NCBI GenBank assembly: GCA_017860295.1
Contig: JAFNAS010000007.1
Span: 116,694-180,693, forward strand
Length of the DNA: 64,000 nucleotides
Direction: 5' to 3'
DNA from: Bacteroidota bacterium
GTDB taxonomy: Bacteria > Bacteroidota > Bacteroidia > Bacteroidales > Paludibacteraceae
Below are positions 46,456 to 55,483 of this stretch, piece after piece. Below the pieces are notes generated by a model, which was not told the origin of the DNA, made no database searches, and saw nothing but the letters and a program-made list of their open reading frames with translations. Both the position numbers and the translations under genes were made by a program. Within the stretch, counting starts at the first letter, position 1; each line of letters begins with the position of its first letter.

Positions 46456-47469
46456 TTACGGTTTATAGCTCGACTGCTCCATTATTTGCTGGTAGTTGTT
46501 GTTGGCCATCAATTCGGGCAGCGTAACTTTCGGGTGATGCTCCATGTATTGTTTGATGATTTGCCAGCCAATCCAGATTCCTACCCGTCCCGGTGACTCC
46601 CGCGAAACGGCAGAGGTGAAAGGCGCATCGTTGAAATAGGTGGTCGACAGCATCGGATCATTGCTGAACAATTGTCGTTTATCCATAATGTTGAGCCACA
46701 TCGATTTTTCATTCTCTTTGCACCATTCCATCTGCGTTTTGGTGTATCCCATCAGCACCTCCGGTTGCTCGTCGGGCATCAATACCGACAACAGGAACAT
46801 GACTTTTCCTCTGAAAAGCATGTTGTCGAGAAATTTATCGGTATATGGCTGAGCAAACTCTGTCATCAAAAAGGCAGTGACAAAGTCGGGTGCTACCTTT
46901 TCGCGACGCATGTTGTAAAGCAAGTAGTCGTACACTCCGGCTTTCTTGTAACCGTAGTATTTTGCACCCAAATAGTTATCTACGCTGAGTGAAATGATGT
47001 TTTCGTCGACCACCAGCGATTGATTGAACATGGAGACATGCAGGTAGAGCTGCGGAATTTTTTTCTCCGGGAAGAAATAGTGAATCCGTTTGAACGCATC
47101 GGTTACCTTCTTTTGAATATCGGAAATGTCGGCATACTGCCGGAGCGATTCGCGAAAGACACTTCTTACCGTGGTGTCTTTCAGAAACAGAGTTGCCATT
47201 TGCATCAGCTGTCCGTTATTGTCGCTATTGAGTTGCATTATTTTATTGAAATAGAGGTTGATATAAGCCGATCCGTATTTTAGGTTCAGACCATTCAGAC
47301 CCTCTGCAACATGCTTCGGATCGACCGCATTGAGGTCTTTGTCGAAACGATGGATCGGAACATTGAGCGATATTTTATCCACGTCGACGTCGAAACGTCC
47401 GTGATGCTTACATCCGGGAAGAAGTAGCGTTGCAAGGAAAATAAAAACCAGATGTTTATAATGAGTCAT
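46456..47469 (-). CDS. gldB: GldB-like gliding motility lipoprotein
   Basis: A 337-aa lipoprotein. The lipobox LLLPGC follows a hydrophobic start (HYKHLVFIFLATLL), so the mature protein begins at Cys20. The body resembles GldB of flavobacteria: IHRFDKDLNAVD near the N-terminus and FSNDPMLSTTYFNDAPFTSA, GPRVGIWIGWQI-like GRVGIWIGWQIIKQYME near the end. In Flavobacterium GldB is needed for gliding and type IX secretion. In non-gliding Bacteroidales GldB-like genes are widespread and their job is unknown. Confidence 0.85.
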   Translation of the reverse strand: MTHYKHLVFIFLATLLLPGCKHHGRFDVDVDKISLNVPIHRFDKDLNAVDPKHVAEGLNGLNLKYGSAYINLYFNKIMQLNSDNNGQLMQMATLFLKDTTVRSVFRESLRQYADISDIQKKVTDAFKRIHYFFPEKKIPQLYLHVSMFNQSLVVDENIISLSVDNYLGAKYYGYKKAGVYDYLLYNMRREKVAPDFVTAFLMTEFAQPYTDKFLDNMLFRGKVMFLLSVLMPDEQPEVLMGYTKTQMEWCKENEKSMWLNIMDKRQLFSNDPMLSTTYFNDAPFTSAVSRESPGRVGIWIGWQIIKQYMEHHPKVTLPELMANNNYQQIMEQSSYKP

Positions 47470-47503
47470 GATTCAATATGTTGTGAGTATGTTTTGGTAA
47501 AAG

Positions 47504-48598
47504 TTAGGGGAGCCCTACTTCGGAAATAACCGGATAGTGGTCGGAATATTTTACATGGGCAGCTCTCGACGATATGGGGTGAAATGAGGGATCGACCATA
47601 ATGTAGTCGATGCGGAACGGAAATAGTTTGTGGCTATAAGTGTTGCCATATCCGGTTCCTACCGTGGCGTAGGTGTCTAACAAATCTTGCTTGATGGTAG
47701 TATAGGTATACGAAACCGGCACATCGTTGAAATCACCGCAAATAATGATGGGGTAGGGCGATTCGTCAATGGTTTTTGCAACAATGTCGGCTTGCTTTGC
47801 TCGTACGTTATAGGCCTCATTCATTTTCGACGAAAATTTTAGGATAACGTCACGAAACAGATGGGAGTTGAAATCACCCACAAGATCTTCGTAGTGTCTT
47901 CTCTCATCGGCCGTAAATTTGTAGGACTGCATGTGATGGTTGAATACCCGTATCGTTTTCGAATTTACTTCAATATCGGCGTATATCGTCATGTAATATC
48001 CCTTCGAGAATTGACACATGCCCTTATAGTCGATCGGATATTTTGAGAAAATAGCCAGTCCTTCACTGAATACATCTTCCGAAACAGAATAATGGATAAA
48101 GTGGTATGGATATTTTTTTAGTCGTTTCAACACATTTTTTTCGGTTGTTTGTCCCGATTTGTTGTAAACATAGAATTCCTGAAAGCAAACGACATCCGGA
48201 TTTTTCCGGTTAACGAATGCCAGTAGGCTGTCCATCGTACTCTTTCGTGACGGAGAAAACTGGCTGAAGGCATCTATGTTGTAGGTCATTATTTTCAGGC
48301 GGTTCGTCACATCGGTTGTCGTCCGCTTGATAAGGTGAATCGGGAATGTGTTGCAGATATTGTTAATGCAAAGAAAGCAGGTAACTAGAGAGATGAAAAG
48401 CGTTTTCCATTTGCGAAAAATGAGCCAGAACAGGATGAATGCAAAGTTAATAGCGAGGATAAAAGGGAAAAAGAGGCCAAAATAAGCGAATATAAGCCAG
48501 TGAGCCGGACTGACAAGTGTGGTCAGTTTGCCCAGAAGCATTGCTACAGCGGCTATGATATTGAGCGTGATAAGTAGTATTTTAATGCTTTGTCTCAT
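47504..48598 (-). CDS. Membrane-anchored endonuclease/exonuclease/phosphatase family protein
   Basis: A 364-aa protein with three N-terminal membrane helices (about 5-90) followed by an EEP fold. Motifs: MTYNIDAFS, DVVCFQEFY (metal Glu), FNHHMQS, IICGDFNDVP and SDHYPVISE (catalytic Asp-His). EEP enzymes cut nucleic acids or phosphoesters such as inositol phosphates and sphingomyelin. With the domain outside or anchored at the membrane, a phospholipid or signalling substrate is as likely as DNA. It lies 34 bases ahead of gldB and shares its direction. Confidence 0.88.
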   Translation of the reverse strand: MRQSIKILLITLNIIAAVAMLLGKLTTLVSPAHWLIFAYFGLFFPFILAINFAFILFWLIFRKWKTLFISLVTCFLCINNICNTFPIHLIKRTTTDVTNRLKIMTYNIDAFSQFSPSRKSTMDSLLAFVNRKNPDVVCFQEFYVYNKSGQTTEKNVLKRLKKYPYHFIHYSVSEDVFSEGLAIFSKYPIDYKGMCQFSKGYYMTIYADIEVNSKTIRVFNHHMQSYKFTADERRHYEDLVGDFNSHLFRDVILKFSSKMNEAYNVRAKQADIVAKTIDESPYPIIICGDFNDVPVSYTYTTIKQDLLDTYATVGTGYGNTYSHKLFPFRIDYIMVDPSFHPISSRAAHVKYSDHYPVISEVGLP

Positions 48599-48702
48599 GA
48601 AATTGACAATTTTTCAACCGTCGAATCATTGAATGGAGAAATCGTTGACCCTTATAAAGGACAATTAACAGTCAGCCTCAGTTGTAGCAAATCTTTCCAT
48701 CG

Positions 48703-49581
48703 TTATTTGCTGTTCCGGTCAAACAGAGTTTTTCTTTCCTCGTTCGATAAACTGCCGTATCCCGATCGTTTTATTTTTTCGAGAATGCGGTTGAGTTCTT
48801 CTTCGTTGTTTCGTTGTTCGTGACGGTAATCACGGTCAGATTTCGGTCGTGCCTGAGTTACCTTAAATTTGCGGGGTTTTCTTTCGAAAAGGACGATGGC
48901 TTTGTCAATCGCGAGATTAAAGCGTTTGGTAATGTCTTTGCCTGTTTTCATCCGTTTGGCAAACCAAAATCCCAACAAGGCACCACCAACATGAGCCAGT
49001 TCTCCGCCTGCATTTTCTCCTGTAACACTCAGAAGGCTAATTAAAAAAGTGATGGTGGCAACATACTTCAGTTTTATCCTTCCCAATAGAAACAAAGATA
49101 CGTCGTAATTGGGAGAATAAGTAGCTACGGCAACAATAATTCCCATGATGGAGGCTGAGGCACCCAATAATAAGGTATGCTCTTTGACGGGAGCAAAGTA
49201 GGGGAAAATATTGAATGAAGCGATGTATACAACAGCTCCGGCAACGCCTCCGAAGAGGTAGACTCCCAATAGCTGTTTCGGCGAAAAGCAGAGCAGAAAC
49301 AACTGTCCGAATCCGAAGAGACAGAGCATGTTGAAAAGAATATGCAATACATCGGTGTGCAGGAACATGTAGGTGAGGATTGTCCAGGGTCTTACTACCA
49401 ATGTACTCAGTCCAGATGGCAGTTCGAGGTATGATAACCATACGGACGATTCAATGGCACACAGTCTCAGAATGATAACGGCAAGTTGTACAATAACAAA
49501 GGTTACAATGTTGATATACAACAGTTTTTTAAGCATAGTTGCCTGTTGGAACGAGCGGTTAAAATCGTTTATCAGAGACAT
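48703..49581 (-). CDS. Rhomboid-family intramembrane serine protease
   Basis: A 292-aa membrane protease. Six helices lie between about 20 and 215; the catalytic Ser142 is in LLGASASIMG and His197 in GGELAHVGGALLG. The HxxxN motif is LHILFNMLCLFG. After residue 215 there is a 75-residue basic cytoplasmic tail (RKFKVTQARPKSDRDYRHEQ) that most rhomboids lack. The neighbouring gene is a second rhomboid, 2 bases away, which suggests a duplicated pair acting together or on different substrates. Confidence 0.92.
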   Translation of the reverse strand: MSLINDFNRSFQQATMLKKLLYINIVTFVIVQLAVIILRLCAIESSVWLSYLELPSGLSTLVVRPWTILTYMFLHTDVLHILFNMLCLFGFGQLFLLCFSPKQLLGVYLFGGVAGAVVYIASFNIFPYFAPVKEHTLLLGASASIMGIIVAVATYSPNYDVSLFLLGRIKLKYVATITFLISLLSVTGENAGGELAHVGGALLGFWFAKRMKTGKDITKRFNLAIDKAIVLFERKPRKFKVTQARPKSDRDYRHEQRNNEEELNRILEKIKRSGYGSLSNEERKTLFDRNSK

Positions 49582-49583
49582 AA

Positions 49584-50267
49584 TTAGAATAAATTATTTC
49601 CGTTGCGGGCACTTCGTTTCCATATCAATATCAGAATTAATCCGAACAAAGCGCCACCGAGGTGGGCAAAGTGAGCTACGTTGTCGCCCGAGAAACTGGC
49701 AACTCCCAAGAAAAGCTCAATCAGGGCATAGACCGGAATCATGTATTTGGCTTTAATCGGGATAGGCAGGAATAGAAGAAACAGTCGTGCATCGGGAAAC
49801 ACCATGGCGAAGGCCAGTAATATACCGAAAATCGCTCCCGAAGCTCCCACCGTCAAAGGTTCTCCGCCTACAAAATTGACGTTGGTTATTGCACTGCCAA
49901 TTTCGGGGTAGATGCTCAGGCTCCACATCACCTCCTGAGTAATGGCCGCGCCGATGCCGGTAAATAGATAAAAAAATAAAAACCGTTTGCTTCCCCATAC
50001 CTGTTCCAGTACCGGACCGAACATGAACAACCCAAACATATTGAAAAAAATATGGTTGAACGAGGCATGTTGGAACATGTATGTCAGTAGCTGGTAGGCA
50101 TGAAAATCTTTTGATTGCCAGTAGTGAAGACCTAGCATAGAGTTCAAATCAATGCTCGCAGCACCCGGAAGTACGACACTTGCAAGCCAAAATAAGAAAT
50201 TTATGACCAGTAAATTTAAAATTACCGGTGGAAATGAAGACAAAAAAGAAGGTTTGTAGTCGGTCAT
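49584..50267 (-). CDS. Rhomboid-family intramembrane serine protease
   Basis: A 227-aa membrane protease with a compact rhomboid core. The Ser is at 143 in VGASGAIFGILLA and the His at 202 in AHFAHLGGALFG. FNHIFFNMFGLFMFGP gives the HxxxN motif. The start MTDYKPSFLS at 50267 is preferred; 48 upstream codons in frame look non-coding and reach into a promoter region. TATTTTTG on the minus strand (50284-50291) is a possible -7 box. It is the first of two adjacent rhomboid genes. Confidence 0.92.
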   Translation of the reverse strand: MTDYKPSFLSSFPPVILNLLVINFLFWLASVVLPGAASIDLNSMLGLHYWQSKDFHAYQLLTYMFQHASFNHIFFNMFGLFMFGPVLEQVWGSKRFLFFYLFTGIGAAITQEVMWSLSIYPEIGSAITNVNFVGGEPLTVGASGAIFGILLAFAMVFPDARLFLLFLPIPIKAKYMIPVYALIELFLGVASFSGDNVAHFAHLGGALFGLILILIWKRSARNGNNLF

Positions 50268-50373
50268 AATACGAAATTTGAAGCAAAAATAGAGAAAAAA
50301 AGAGCTCTTTTTATGCTGTTGAACATGTTTTTTGAGTAAACTCAGTCTTTTTTTGTAAAAAAAAGGTTCTCTG

Positions 50374-50404
50374 GTTGTTTTGTTAAGGGAATGTTTTATC
50401 TTTG
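50374..50404 (+). promoter_or_regulatory. Promoter of the HU gene
   Basis: GTTG (50374-50377), 19 bases, TATCTTTG (50397-50404) matches the Bacteroidetes promoter; the leader before the ATG is about 50 bases. Confidence 0.7.
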
Positions 50405-50459
50405 CAAACAATATTTGGGATTTGCCCCGCTGTTTTTCTAACCATTTAAAATTAAGAGT

Positions 50460-50732
50460 ATGAATAAAGGTGAATTAGTTAATGCTATTGCTGCTGAGGC
50501 AAGCTTGACAAAAGCCGATGCAAAAAAGGCTTTGGATGCAACTGTTGGTGCTATTACTACAGCTTTGAAAGGTGGAGATAAAGTAAGCTTGGTAGGTTTT
50601 GGAACATTTTCTATTGTAAAGAAAGAAGCTCGTAAGGGTATTAATCCTGCTACAAAACAACCTATCGACATTGCTGCTAAAAAAGTTGCAAAATTCAAAG
50701 CCGGCGCTGAATTGGCTGAAGCAGTTCAATAG
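50460..50732 (+). CDS. hup: HU-type DNA-binding protein
   Basis: A 90-aa histone-like protein that bends and wraps DNA as a dimer. MNKGELVNAIAAEASLTKAD and the arm region GFGTFSIVKKEARKGINPAT give a standard HU (IHF/HU family). A strong promoter, AT-rich leader and terminator surround a single-gene unit. Which of several HU paralogues it is cannot be said. Confidence 0.96.
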   Translation: MNKGELVNAIAAEASLTKADAKKALDATVGAITTALKGGDKVSLVGFGTFSIVKKEARKGINPATKQPIDIAAKKVAKFKAGAELAEAVQ

Positions 50733-50756
50733 TCGTTACTACAAACTTAAAAATGG

Positions 50757-50790
50757 AGGCTGCCCGTGTGGACAGCCTTTCTTTTTTCAA
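50757..50790 (+). terminator. Terminator after the HU gene
   Basis: AGGCTG (50757-50762) pairs with CAGCCT (50773-50778), helped by inner CC/GG, followed by TTCTTTTTTC. Confidence 0.82.
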
Positions 50791-50825
50791 GACGTTTGCT
50801 TGTGTAAGACAATTTGTCACATTTG

Positions 50826-52160
50826 TTAATGAAAGAACGCATCGAGCTTCTTAACCGAATCGCTCATGCAGAATACGATTACGTGATCGTTCGGCTGAAT
50901 AACAGTATTCCCGTTTACGGTAATTCCTTTTCCGTTGCGGATTAATCCCCCGATATTTACATTATTTGGAAGCTGCAGATCCCTCACGCTATCCAATGTT
51001 ACTCTCGATCCCTCTTTGACCACAAATTCCATTACCACCGCTTCCACGTTGGTCAAACATTTCACATTCGAAATGTTGGCATTCAGCGTCAATTGGTAGA
51101 GATGGCTTGCCGTCAGTAGTTTTTTATTCAGAATAGCCCCGATATCAAGATTTTCGGACATCGGGATGTATTCGATATTTTCAATCTCGGCGATTGTCTT
51201 TTTGATGCCGAAACGTTTTGCCACCGAGCAGGCCAAAATGTTGGTTTCCGAATTATCGGTCAGGGCAACAAAGGCGTCCATATCTTCAATATCTTCTTCT
51301 TTCAGCAGCTCTACATCGCGGCCGTCGCCATTGATTACCAATATATTGTTTAGTTTTTCACCCAATAAATGGCTTTTTTCTTTGTCGATTTCAATCAACT
51401 TCACACGCATGTGGTCGGGTAGTTGAGCTGCTGTACACTCGGCAATGCGACTACCTCCCATAATCATAATGTTCTGCACTTCGTATTCCACTTTCCCGGC
51501 TTGTTGGCGTACAAAATCCAGGTCTTCGGGAGCCGTAATAAAATAGACTAGGTCGTTGGGTAAAATCTGATCGCTCCCTTTCGGAATGATGGTTTGGTCG
51601 GGACGTTTGATAGCTACGATACGATAGTGTGCATGGTCGAAATAGCCGGACGAGAATTTTTTATTGACAATCTCGGCATTGGAACGCACTTTGATGCCTA
51701 CCAGCAACATAGCTCCGTCCTCAAAGGCCATGTATTCGCGTTGCCAGGTGGCTTTCAGGGCATTAATTATTTCCGTGCCTGCCAAATGCTCGGGATATAC
51801 CATTGAGTTGATTCCCAGTTGTTGAAAAAAATCCTTATTCTCGGGCTGAAGATATTCGCTATTATCAATGCGCGATAGAGTTTTTTTAGCTCCTAGTTTG
51901 GAGGCCAGTACGCAGGCAGTGATATTTTCCGTTTCGGAAGGGGTAACAGCCACAAAAAGGTCGGCACTCTCCACTCCGCTCTCTCTCAGGCTGGCAATTG
52001 AAATGGCCTGACCGGCTACAGTTTTAATATTCAGCGTGGTTTTAAGCTGTTTCAGTTTTGCTTCATTGGCATCCAGCATCGTGATGTCCTGACTCTCTTG
52101 CGAGAGAATCTTGGAGAGATGGGAGCCGGTTTCGCCTGCTCCAGCAATTACTATCTTCAT
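50826..52160 (-). CDS. trkA: Trk potassium uptake regulatory protein TrkA
   Basis: The cytoplasmic NAD-binding gate of the Trk/Ktr potassium uptake system (444 aa). It has two RCK_N Rossmann halves (MKIVIAGAGETGSHLSKIL and VQNIMIMGGSRIAECTA) and two RCK_C halves (EYMAFEDGAMLLVGIKVR and VEAVVMEFVVKEGSRV). The start at 52160 is chosen because the Rossmann motif begins there; the frame opens at 52223. The trkH channel gene, often next door, is not in the window. Its promoter overlaps the end of gmhB. Confidence 0.95.
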   Translation of the reverse strand: MKIVIAGAGETGSHLSKILSQESQDITMLDANEAKLKQLKTTLNIKTVAGQAISIASLRESGVESADLFVAVTPSETENITACVLASKLGAKKTLSRIDNSEYLQPENKDFFQQLGINSMVYPEHLAGTEIINALKATWQREYMAFEDGAMLLVGIKVRSNAEIVNKKFSSGYFDHAHYRIVAIKRPDQTIIPKGSDQILPNDLVYFITAPEDLDFVRQQAGKVEYEVQNIMIMGGSRIAECTAAQLPDHMRVKLIEIDKEKSHLLGEKLNNILVINGDGRDVELLKEEDIEDMDAFVALTDNSETNILACSVAKRFGIKKTIAEIENIEYIPMSENLDIGAILNKKLLTASHLYQLTLNANISNVKCLTNVEAVVMEFVVKEGSRVTLDSVRDLQLPNNVNIGGLIRNGKGITVNGNTVIQPNDHVIVFCMSDSVKKLDAFFH

Positions 52161-52275
52161 AGCGATTTGGTTTGAATGTCGGAGCTTACGTCTTTTTGCA
52201 TCTGTTTCTGCACGAAACAGCAATACATCGGGCGTTCTGCCGAAACACGAATTAATTTTGGTTAGATTTTCGTAG

Positions 52276-52307
52276 CAAAGTTACTCATTTTCCCGGCTGG
52301 ATGCAAA
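52276..52307 (-). promoter_or_regulatory. Promoter of trkA inside the gmhB 3' end
   Basis: On the minus strand TTTG (52304-52307), 20 bases and TAACTTTG (52276-52283) match the Bacteroidetes promoter closely. The element overlaps the last codons and stop of gmhB, so trkA can be read independently of the heptose operon. Confidence 0.7.
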
Positions 52308-52832
52308 ACCGATGAGTGATGGAAAAATAAAATCGGCAAGAGAAACATCATCAGGTGCCTCTTTTTTTATTAGAACGGTGGCCATGCCAAGTGCTTTGCC
52401 GAACAGAATATCGCTACGATTATCTCCGGCCATAATGCTTTGCTCGAAATTTATTTCAGGGAAGTCTTTTTTTGCCTGTAATGCCATTCCTCCGTTCGGT
52501 TTACGGCAAGGATCGTTGTCGTGGAGCGCTGTGCAATAATAGATTGCATCGATGCGTCCTCCTGCTTTTCGGATGCGCTCCAGCATAAAGGCATGAATCT
52601 TCTGCAGATCATTCTCGTTCATCTTTCCCTTGCCGATACCCCGTTGGTTGGTGACGACAATAATTTTATCGAATTGGCGAGCGAGGATGGCAAGGGCTTC
52701 CGGCACCTGGGGTAGAAACTCAAATTCGTCAACCGATTTTACATAATCGTCGGGACGATGGACGTTGATTACGCCATCCCTGTCGAGAAAGAGATATCGT
52801 TTGTTTTTTAGTGAATCGGTTCTATTTCCCAT
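52281..52832 (-). CDS. gmhB: D-glycero-D-manno-heptose 1,7-bisphosphate 7-phosphatase
   Basis: A HAD-superfamily phosphatase (183 aa) removing the 7-phosphate of heptose bisphosphate. The nucleophile motif is FLDRDGVINV, VVTNQRGIGKG is motif II, and the zinc-loop Cys/His of GmhB is visible in YYCTALHDNDPCRKPNGGM. It is the last gene of the heptose set. Its start overlaps the nucleotidyltransferase gene by 25 bases; no later start would keep the DxD motif, so the overlap is real. Histidinol-phosphatase relatives are similar, but context favours GmhB. Confidence 0.92.
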   Translation of the reverse strand: MGNRTDSLKNKRYLFLDRDGVINVHRPDDYVKSVDEFEFLPQVPEALAILARQFDKIIVVTNQRGIGKGKMNENDLQKIHAFMLERIRKAGGRIDAIYYCTALHDNDPCRKPNGGMALQAKKDFPEINFEQSIMAGDNRSDILFGKALGMATVLIKKEAPDDVSLADFIFPSLIGFASSRENE

Positions 52833-53494
52833 TGCGCTTTCTCGTAATCGGAAGGAATACCTATATCGATGAAATAAGCATCTTCGATATGGCCTCCCAC
52901 ATTTTTTTTATCAACCTCTACCGATAGAAAATCCTGCTCCATCGAAAATTTTGCCGGCATTGTTTGCAAGGCCTCTTTGTTCAGAATAAAGACACCTCCA
53001 TTGATTAATCCGTTTTTGCAATACTGTTTCTCGCGGAAAGCCGTAATGTATTTTCCATCAAAGTCGACCGTGCCGTAACGATCGAAATCCTGCATCGGTT
53101 TGAGTCCGAGCGTTACGCTGCAACCGTTTTTCCGATGTGATTTGAGCAGATCCGGAACATTGATCGAAAACAGTGTGTCGCCGTTTACCACCAATACGTT
53201 GTCATCGGTTACTTTCTGCAAGGCAAATTTAATTCCACCTCCGGTTCCGAGCGGTTCATGCTCGATAACCACCTCCGTCGGAACGGGAGATGAATAGTGC
53301 CGCAACCACTCTTCCACCAGCTCATGTTTATAACCCAATGACAGAATAATGCGCGTAATACCCTCCCGATGCAAATAGTGAAACAGGTAAGCCAGAAAGG
53401 GTAATTCCCGTATCGGAGCCAAACATTTGGGGCGATCGTTAACAACACTTTGCAATCGTGTGCCGAATCCGCCGGCCAGTACAATACATTCCAT
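52808..53494 (-). CDS. hddC: Heptose-1-phosphate nucleotidyltransferase
   Basis: A 228-aa sugar nucleotidyltransferase. The NTP-binding loop is VLAGGFGTRLQSVVNDRPKC, and the metal-binding Asp is in VVNGDTLF. In the GDP-D-glycero-D-manno-heptose pathway HddC joins GMP to heptose-1-phosphate. The close neighbours gmhA, gmhB and hddA make this the likely role rather than glucose or mannose activation. GTP versus ATP use cannot be read. It overlaps gmhB by 25 bases and is 38 bases behind gmhA. Confidence 0.88.
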   Translation of the reverse strand: MECIVLAGGFGTRLQSVVNDRPKCLAPIRELPFLAYLFHYLHREGITRIILSLGYKHELVEEWLRHYSSPVPTEVVIEHEPLGTGGGIKFALQKVTDDNVLVVNGDTLFSINVPDLLKSHRKNGCSVTLGLKPMQDFDRYGTVDFDGKYITAFREKQYCKNGLINGGVFILNKEALQTMPAKFSMEQDFLSVEVDKKNVGGHIEDAYFIDIGIPSDYEKAQWEIEPIH

Positions 53495-53532
53495 AAATCA
53501 AGTAGTTCGTAGTCAGTAACCAAATGAGCTGT

Positions 53533-54105
53533 TTAGCCGAATAAGTTCTCCTCCACCAGTTGGCAAATAATGTGCCCTACCGTGATATGAGCCTCCTGGA
53601 TGCGTGGCGTGTCGTTGCTGGGGACCCCGATCCAAAAGTCGGAAAGCGGCTTCATGGCTCCGCCTTTATCCCCCGTAAATCCTACCGTGATGACCTTTCG
53701 GTCGCGACAAACCTGGAAGGCACGAACAATATTTTCGGAATTACCCGAAGTGGATATTCCAACCAGGACGTCTCCGGCAGCAAACGTACCGGCTAAACGG
53801 GCATACACCTGTTCATAACCATAGTCATTGCCAACCGCCGTGAGGTAGGAACTGTTAGTGTGGAGAGCTTCGGAAGGTAACACCGGGCGATCTTTGTAGA
53901 ACCGGCCGGAAAATTCGGCAGCTAAATGTTGTGCATCGGCAGCGCTTCCTCCGTTGCCACAGAAGTAAACACGATTGCCGTTTTTAAATGCCGTAGTTAT
54001 GGCATTAGCAACGGATTCGATCAATTCGACCATTGCTGTGTCTTTTGCAATGACCAGCTTTACATCAGCCGAATTTTGGAGTATCGTTTGTATTTTAGAT
54101 GTCAT
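53533..54105 (-). CDS. gmhA: Sedoheptulose-7-phosphate isomerase
   Basis: A SIS-domain isomerase (190 aa) that turns sedoheptulose-7-phosphate into D-glycero-D-manno-heptose-7-phosphate, the first step of heptose synthesis. The SIS core contains FCGNGGSAADAQHLAAEFSG and DVLVGISTSGNSENI, the phosphate-binding serine loops. IQEAHITVGHIICQLVE near the end carries the catalytic and zinc-binding His residues. It is in the four-gene heptose set. Confidence 0.96.
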   Translation of the reverse strand: MTSKIQTILQNSADVKLVIAKDTAMVELIESVANAITTAFKNGNRVYFCGNGGSAADAQHLAAEFSGRFYKDRPVLPSEALHTNSSYLTAVGNDYGYEQVYARLAGTFAAGDVLVGISTSGNSENIVRAFQVCRDRKVITVGFTGDKGGAMKPLSDFWIGVPSNDTPRIQEAHITVGHIICQLVEENLFG

Positions 54106-54188
54106 TTTTGAAAATTATGAATGATAAAAGATCGATTATTTAAATGCTTTATAAGTTGATAACTTATAATTCATAACTAATAATTCGT

Positions 54189-55211
54189 TTAGATGCTCCA
54201 GGTATAGAGACCATCTTCAACAAAATTGTACCGGACGATATGACCCTCGAACTTATTAAGTAATTTTTCTACCTGATATTTTGCATTATCGGGGCAATAG
54301 AACATCATAAATCCCCCGCCTCCGGCACCCGAAATTTTACCTCCCAGGGCACCTTCTTTTTTTGCTTCCGTGTAAAGTTCTTCTATCATCGGAGTACTGA
54401 TGCCATGCGCCATTTGCCGTTTATAGGCAAAGCCTTCGTCCAGAATATGTCCGATATTGTGTATTTTGCCCGTCAACAGTGCATTTTTCATATCGAGCGC
54501 CTGCTGTTTCAGCTTATGCATTGCTTCCAGCGAATTCTTATTATTGCTTTTTACATTGCGCTGTTGTTCTTCGATAATAGTAGACGAATAACGACTTTGT
54601 GCCGTATAGTAGAGAAGCAGGTTGTGTTCCAGTTCATGCAGGTATTTATGTCCGATGCGTAACGGATTGACAATCACCTGATCGTCGGCGAAGAATTCCA
54701 TATAATTTACCCCACCGAATGTTGCAGCATACTGATCTTGTTTTCCCCCGGCCATGCCCAGATCGACACGTTCGATATCGTAAGCATAACGGGCAATTTC
54801 GTAACTACCTAACGGAAGTTTGAGCCATTCGACAAAAGCACCCAGAATGGCAACTGCCAGTGTGGAAGAGGTTCCCAATCCGGAGCCTGCCGGAGCATCG
54901 ACAAAGGTGCTGAGCCGGAAGCCATGCGGATGAGGCATAAAGTCTTTGCGTATGCGACGGTATATTCCTTTGTGTAAAGGAAGCATGTTGTCAATCAGAA
55001 CCTCATCTTCCAGATTGAATTCCACAAGCTCGTTTCTGTCGAGAGCCTGCAAAATGATTTTCGGTTGTTTAAGCGGCTCTATCGTGGCATGAGCATATAA
55101 CGAAATGGTGGCATTAAGGATGGCACCTCCGTACAGATCGGAATAGGGACTTACGTCGGTACCTCCTCCGGCCAGTCCGAGGCGCAGAGGTGCTTTTGAA
55201 CGATGAATCAT
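54189..55211 (-). CDS. hddA: D-glycero-D-manno-heptose 7-phosphate kinase
   Basis: A GHMP-family kinase (340 aa) that phosphorylates C-1 of heptose-7-phosphate. The N-terminal SKAPLRLGLAGGGTDVSPYS and the ATP loop PAGSGLGTSSTLAVAI are typical of HddA/fucokinase-like GHMP enzymes, and the third motif is GGKISGAGGGGFMMFY. HddA belongs to the GDP-heptose branch, while HldE would be used for ADP-heptose, so the cell makes the GDP-activated D,D-heptose used in capsule, O-antigen or S-layer glycans. First gene of the set. A spacer of GGTTAATGGTTAATGG words lies upstream. Confidence 0.93.
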   Translation of the reverse strand: MIHRSKAPLRLGLAGGGTDVSPYSDLYGGAILNATISLYAHATIEPLKQPKIILQALDRNELVEFNLEDEVLIDNMLPLHKGIYRRIRKDFMPHPHGFRLSTFVDAPAGSGLGTSSTLAVAILGAFVEWLKLPLGSYEIARYAYDIERVDLGMAGGKQDQYAATFGGVNYMEFFADDQVIVNPLRIGHKYLHELEHNLLLYYTAQSRYSSTIIEEQQRNVKSNNKNSLEAMHKLKQQALDMKNALLTGKIHNIGHILDEGFAYKRQMAHGISTPMIEELYTEAKKEGALGGKISGAGGGGFMMFYCPDNAKYQVEKLLNKFEGHIVRYNFVEDGLYTWSI

Positions 55212-55483
55212 TTATAAAAGGTGGTCAATGGTTAAGTGGTAAACGGTTAATGGTTAATGGTCAGTGAGAAATCAGAAATAAGAAAACAGGGATAAAGAGC
55301 CGGAAATTAGCGATACACGAAGGAACTATCTCTGTAAGTTATCATGTCTTGTCCCGCATTTCACCTGTCAATCATTTATACAAACAGTTATCTGAGTCTT
55401 CCAATGGGGCTGATAAATCAATGACAATTAGCCGTTACAAAAATAGAAAAATTCCGTCACTTGCGGGAAGATCTTTGAGTCTT
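55212..55483. repeat. Word-repeat spacer (GGTTAATGG and GAAATCAG types)
   Basis: GGTCAATGGTTAAGTGGTAA, GGTTAATGGTTAATGG and GAAATCAGAAATAAGAAAAC form the first part; the rest has no recognisable gene. The next minus-strand gene stops at 55484. Confidence 0.55.
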
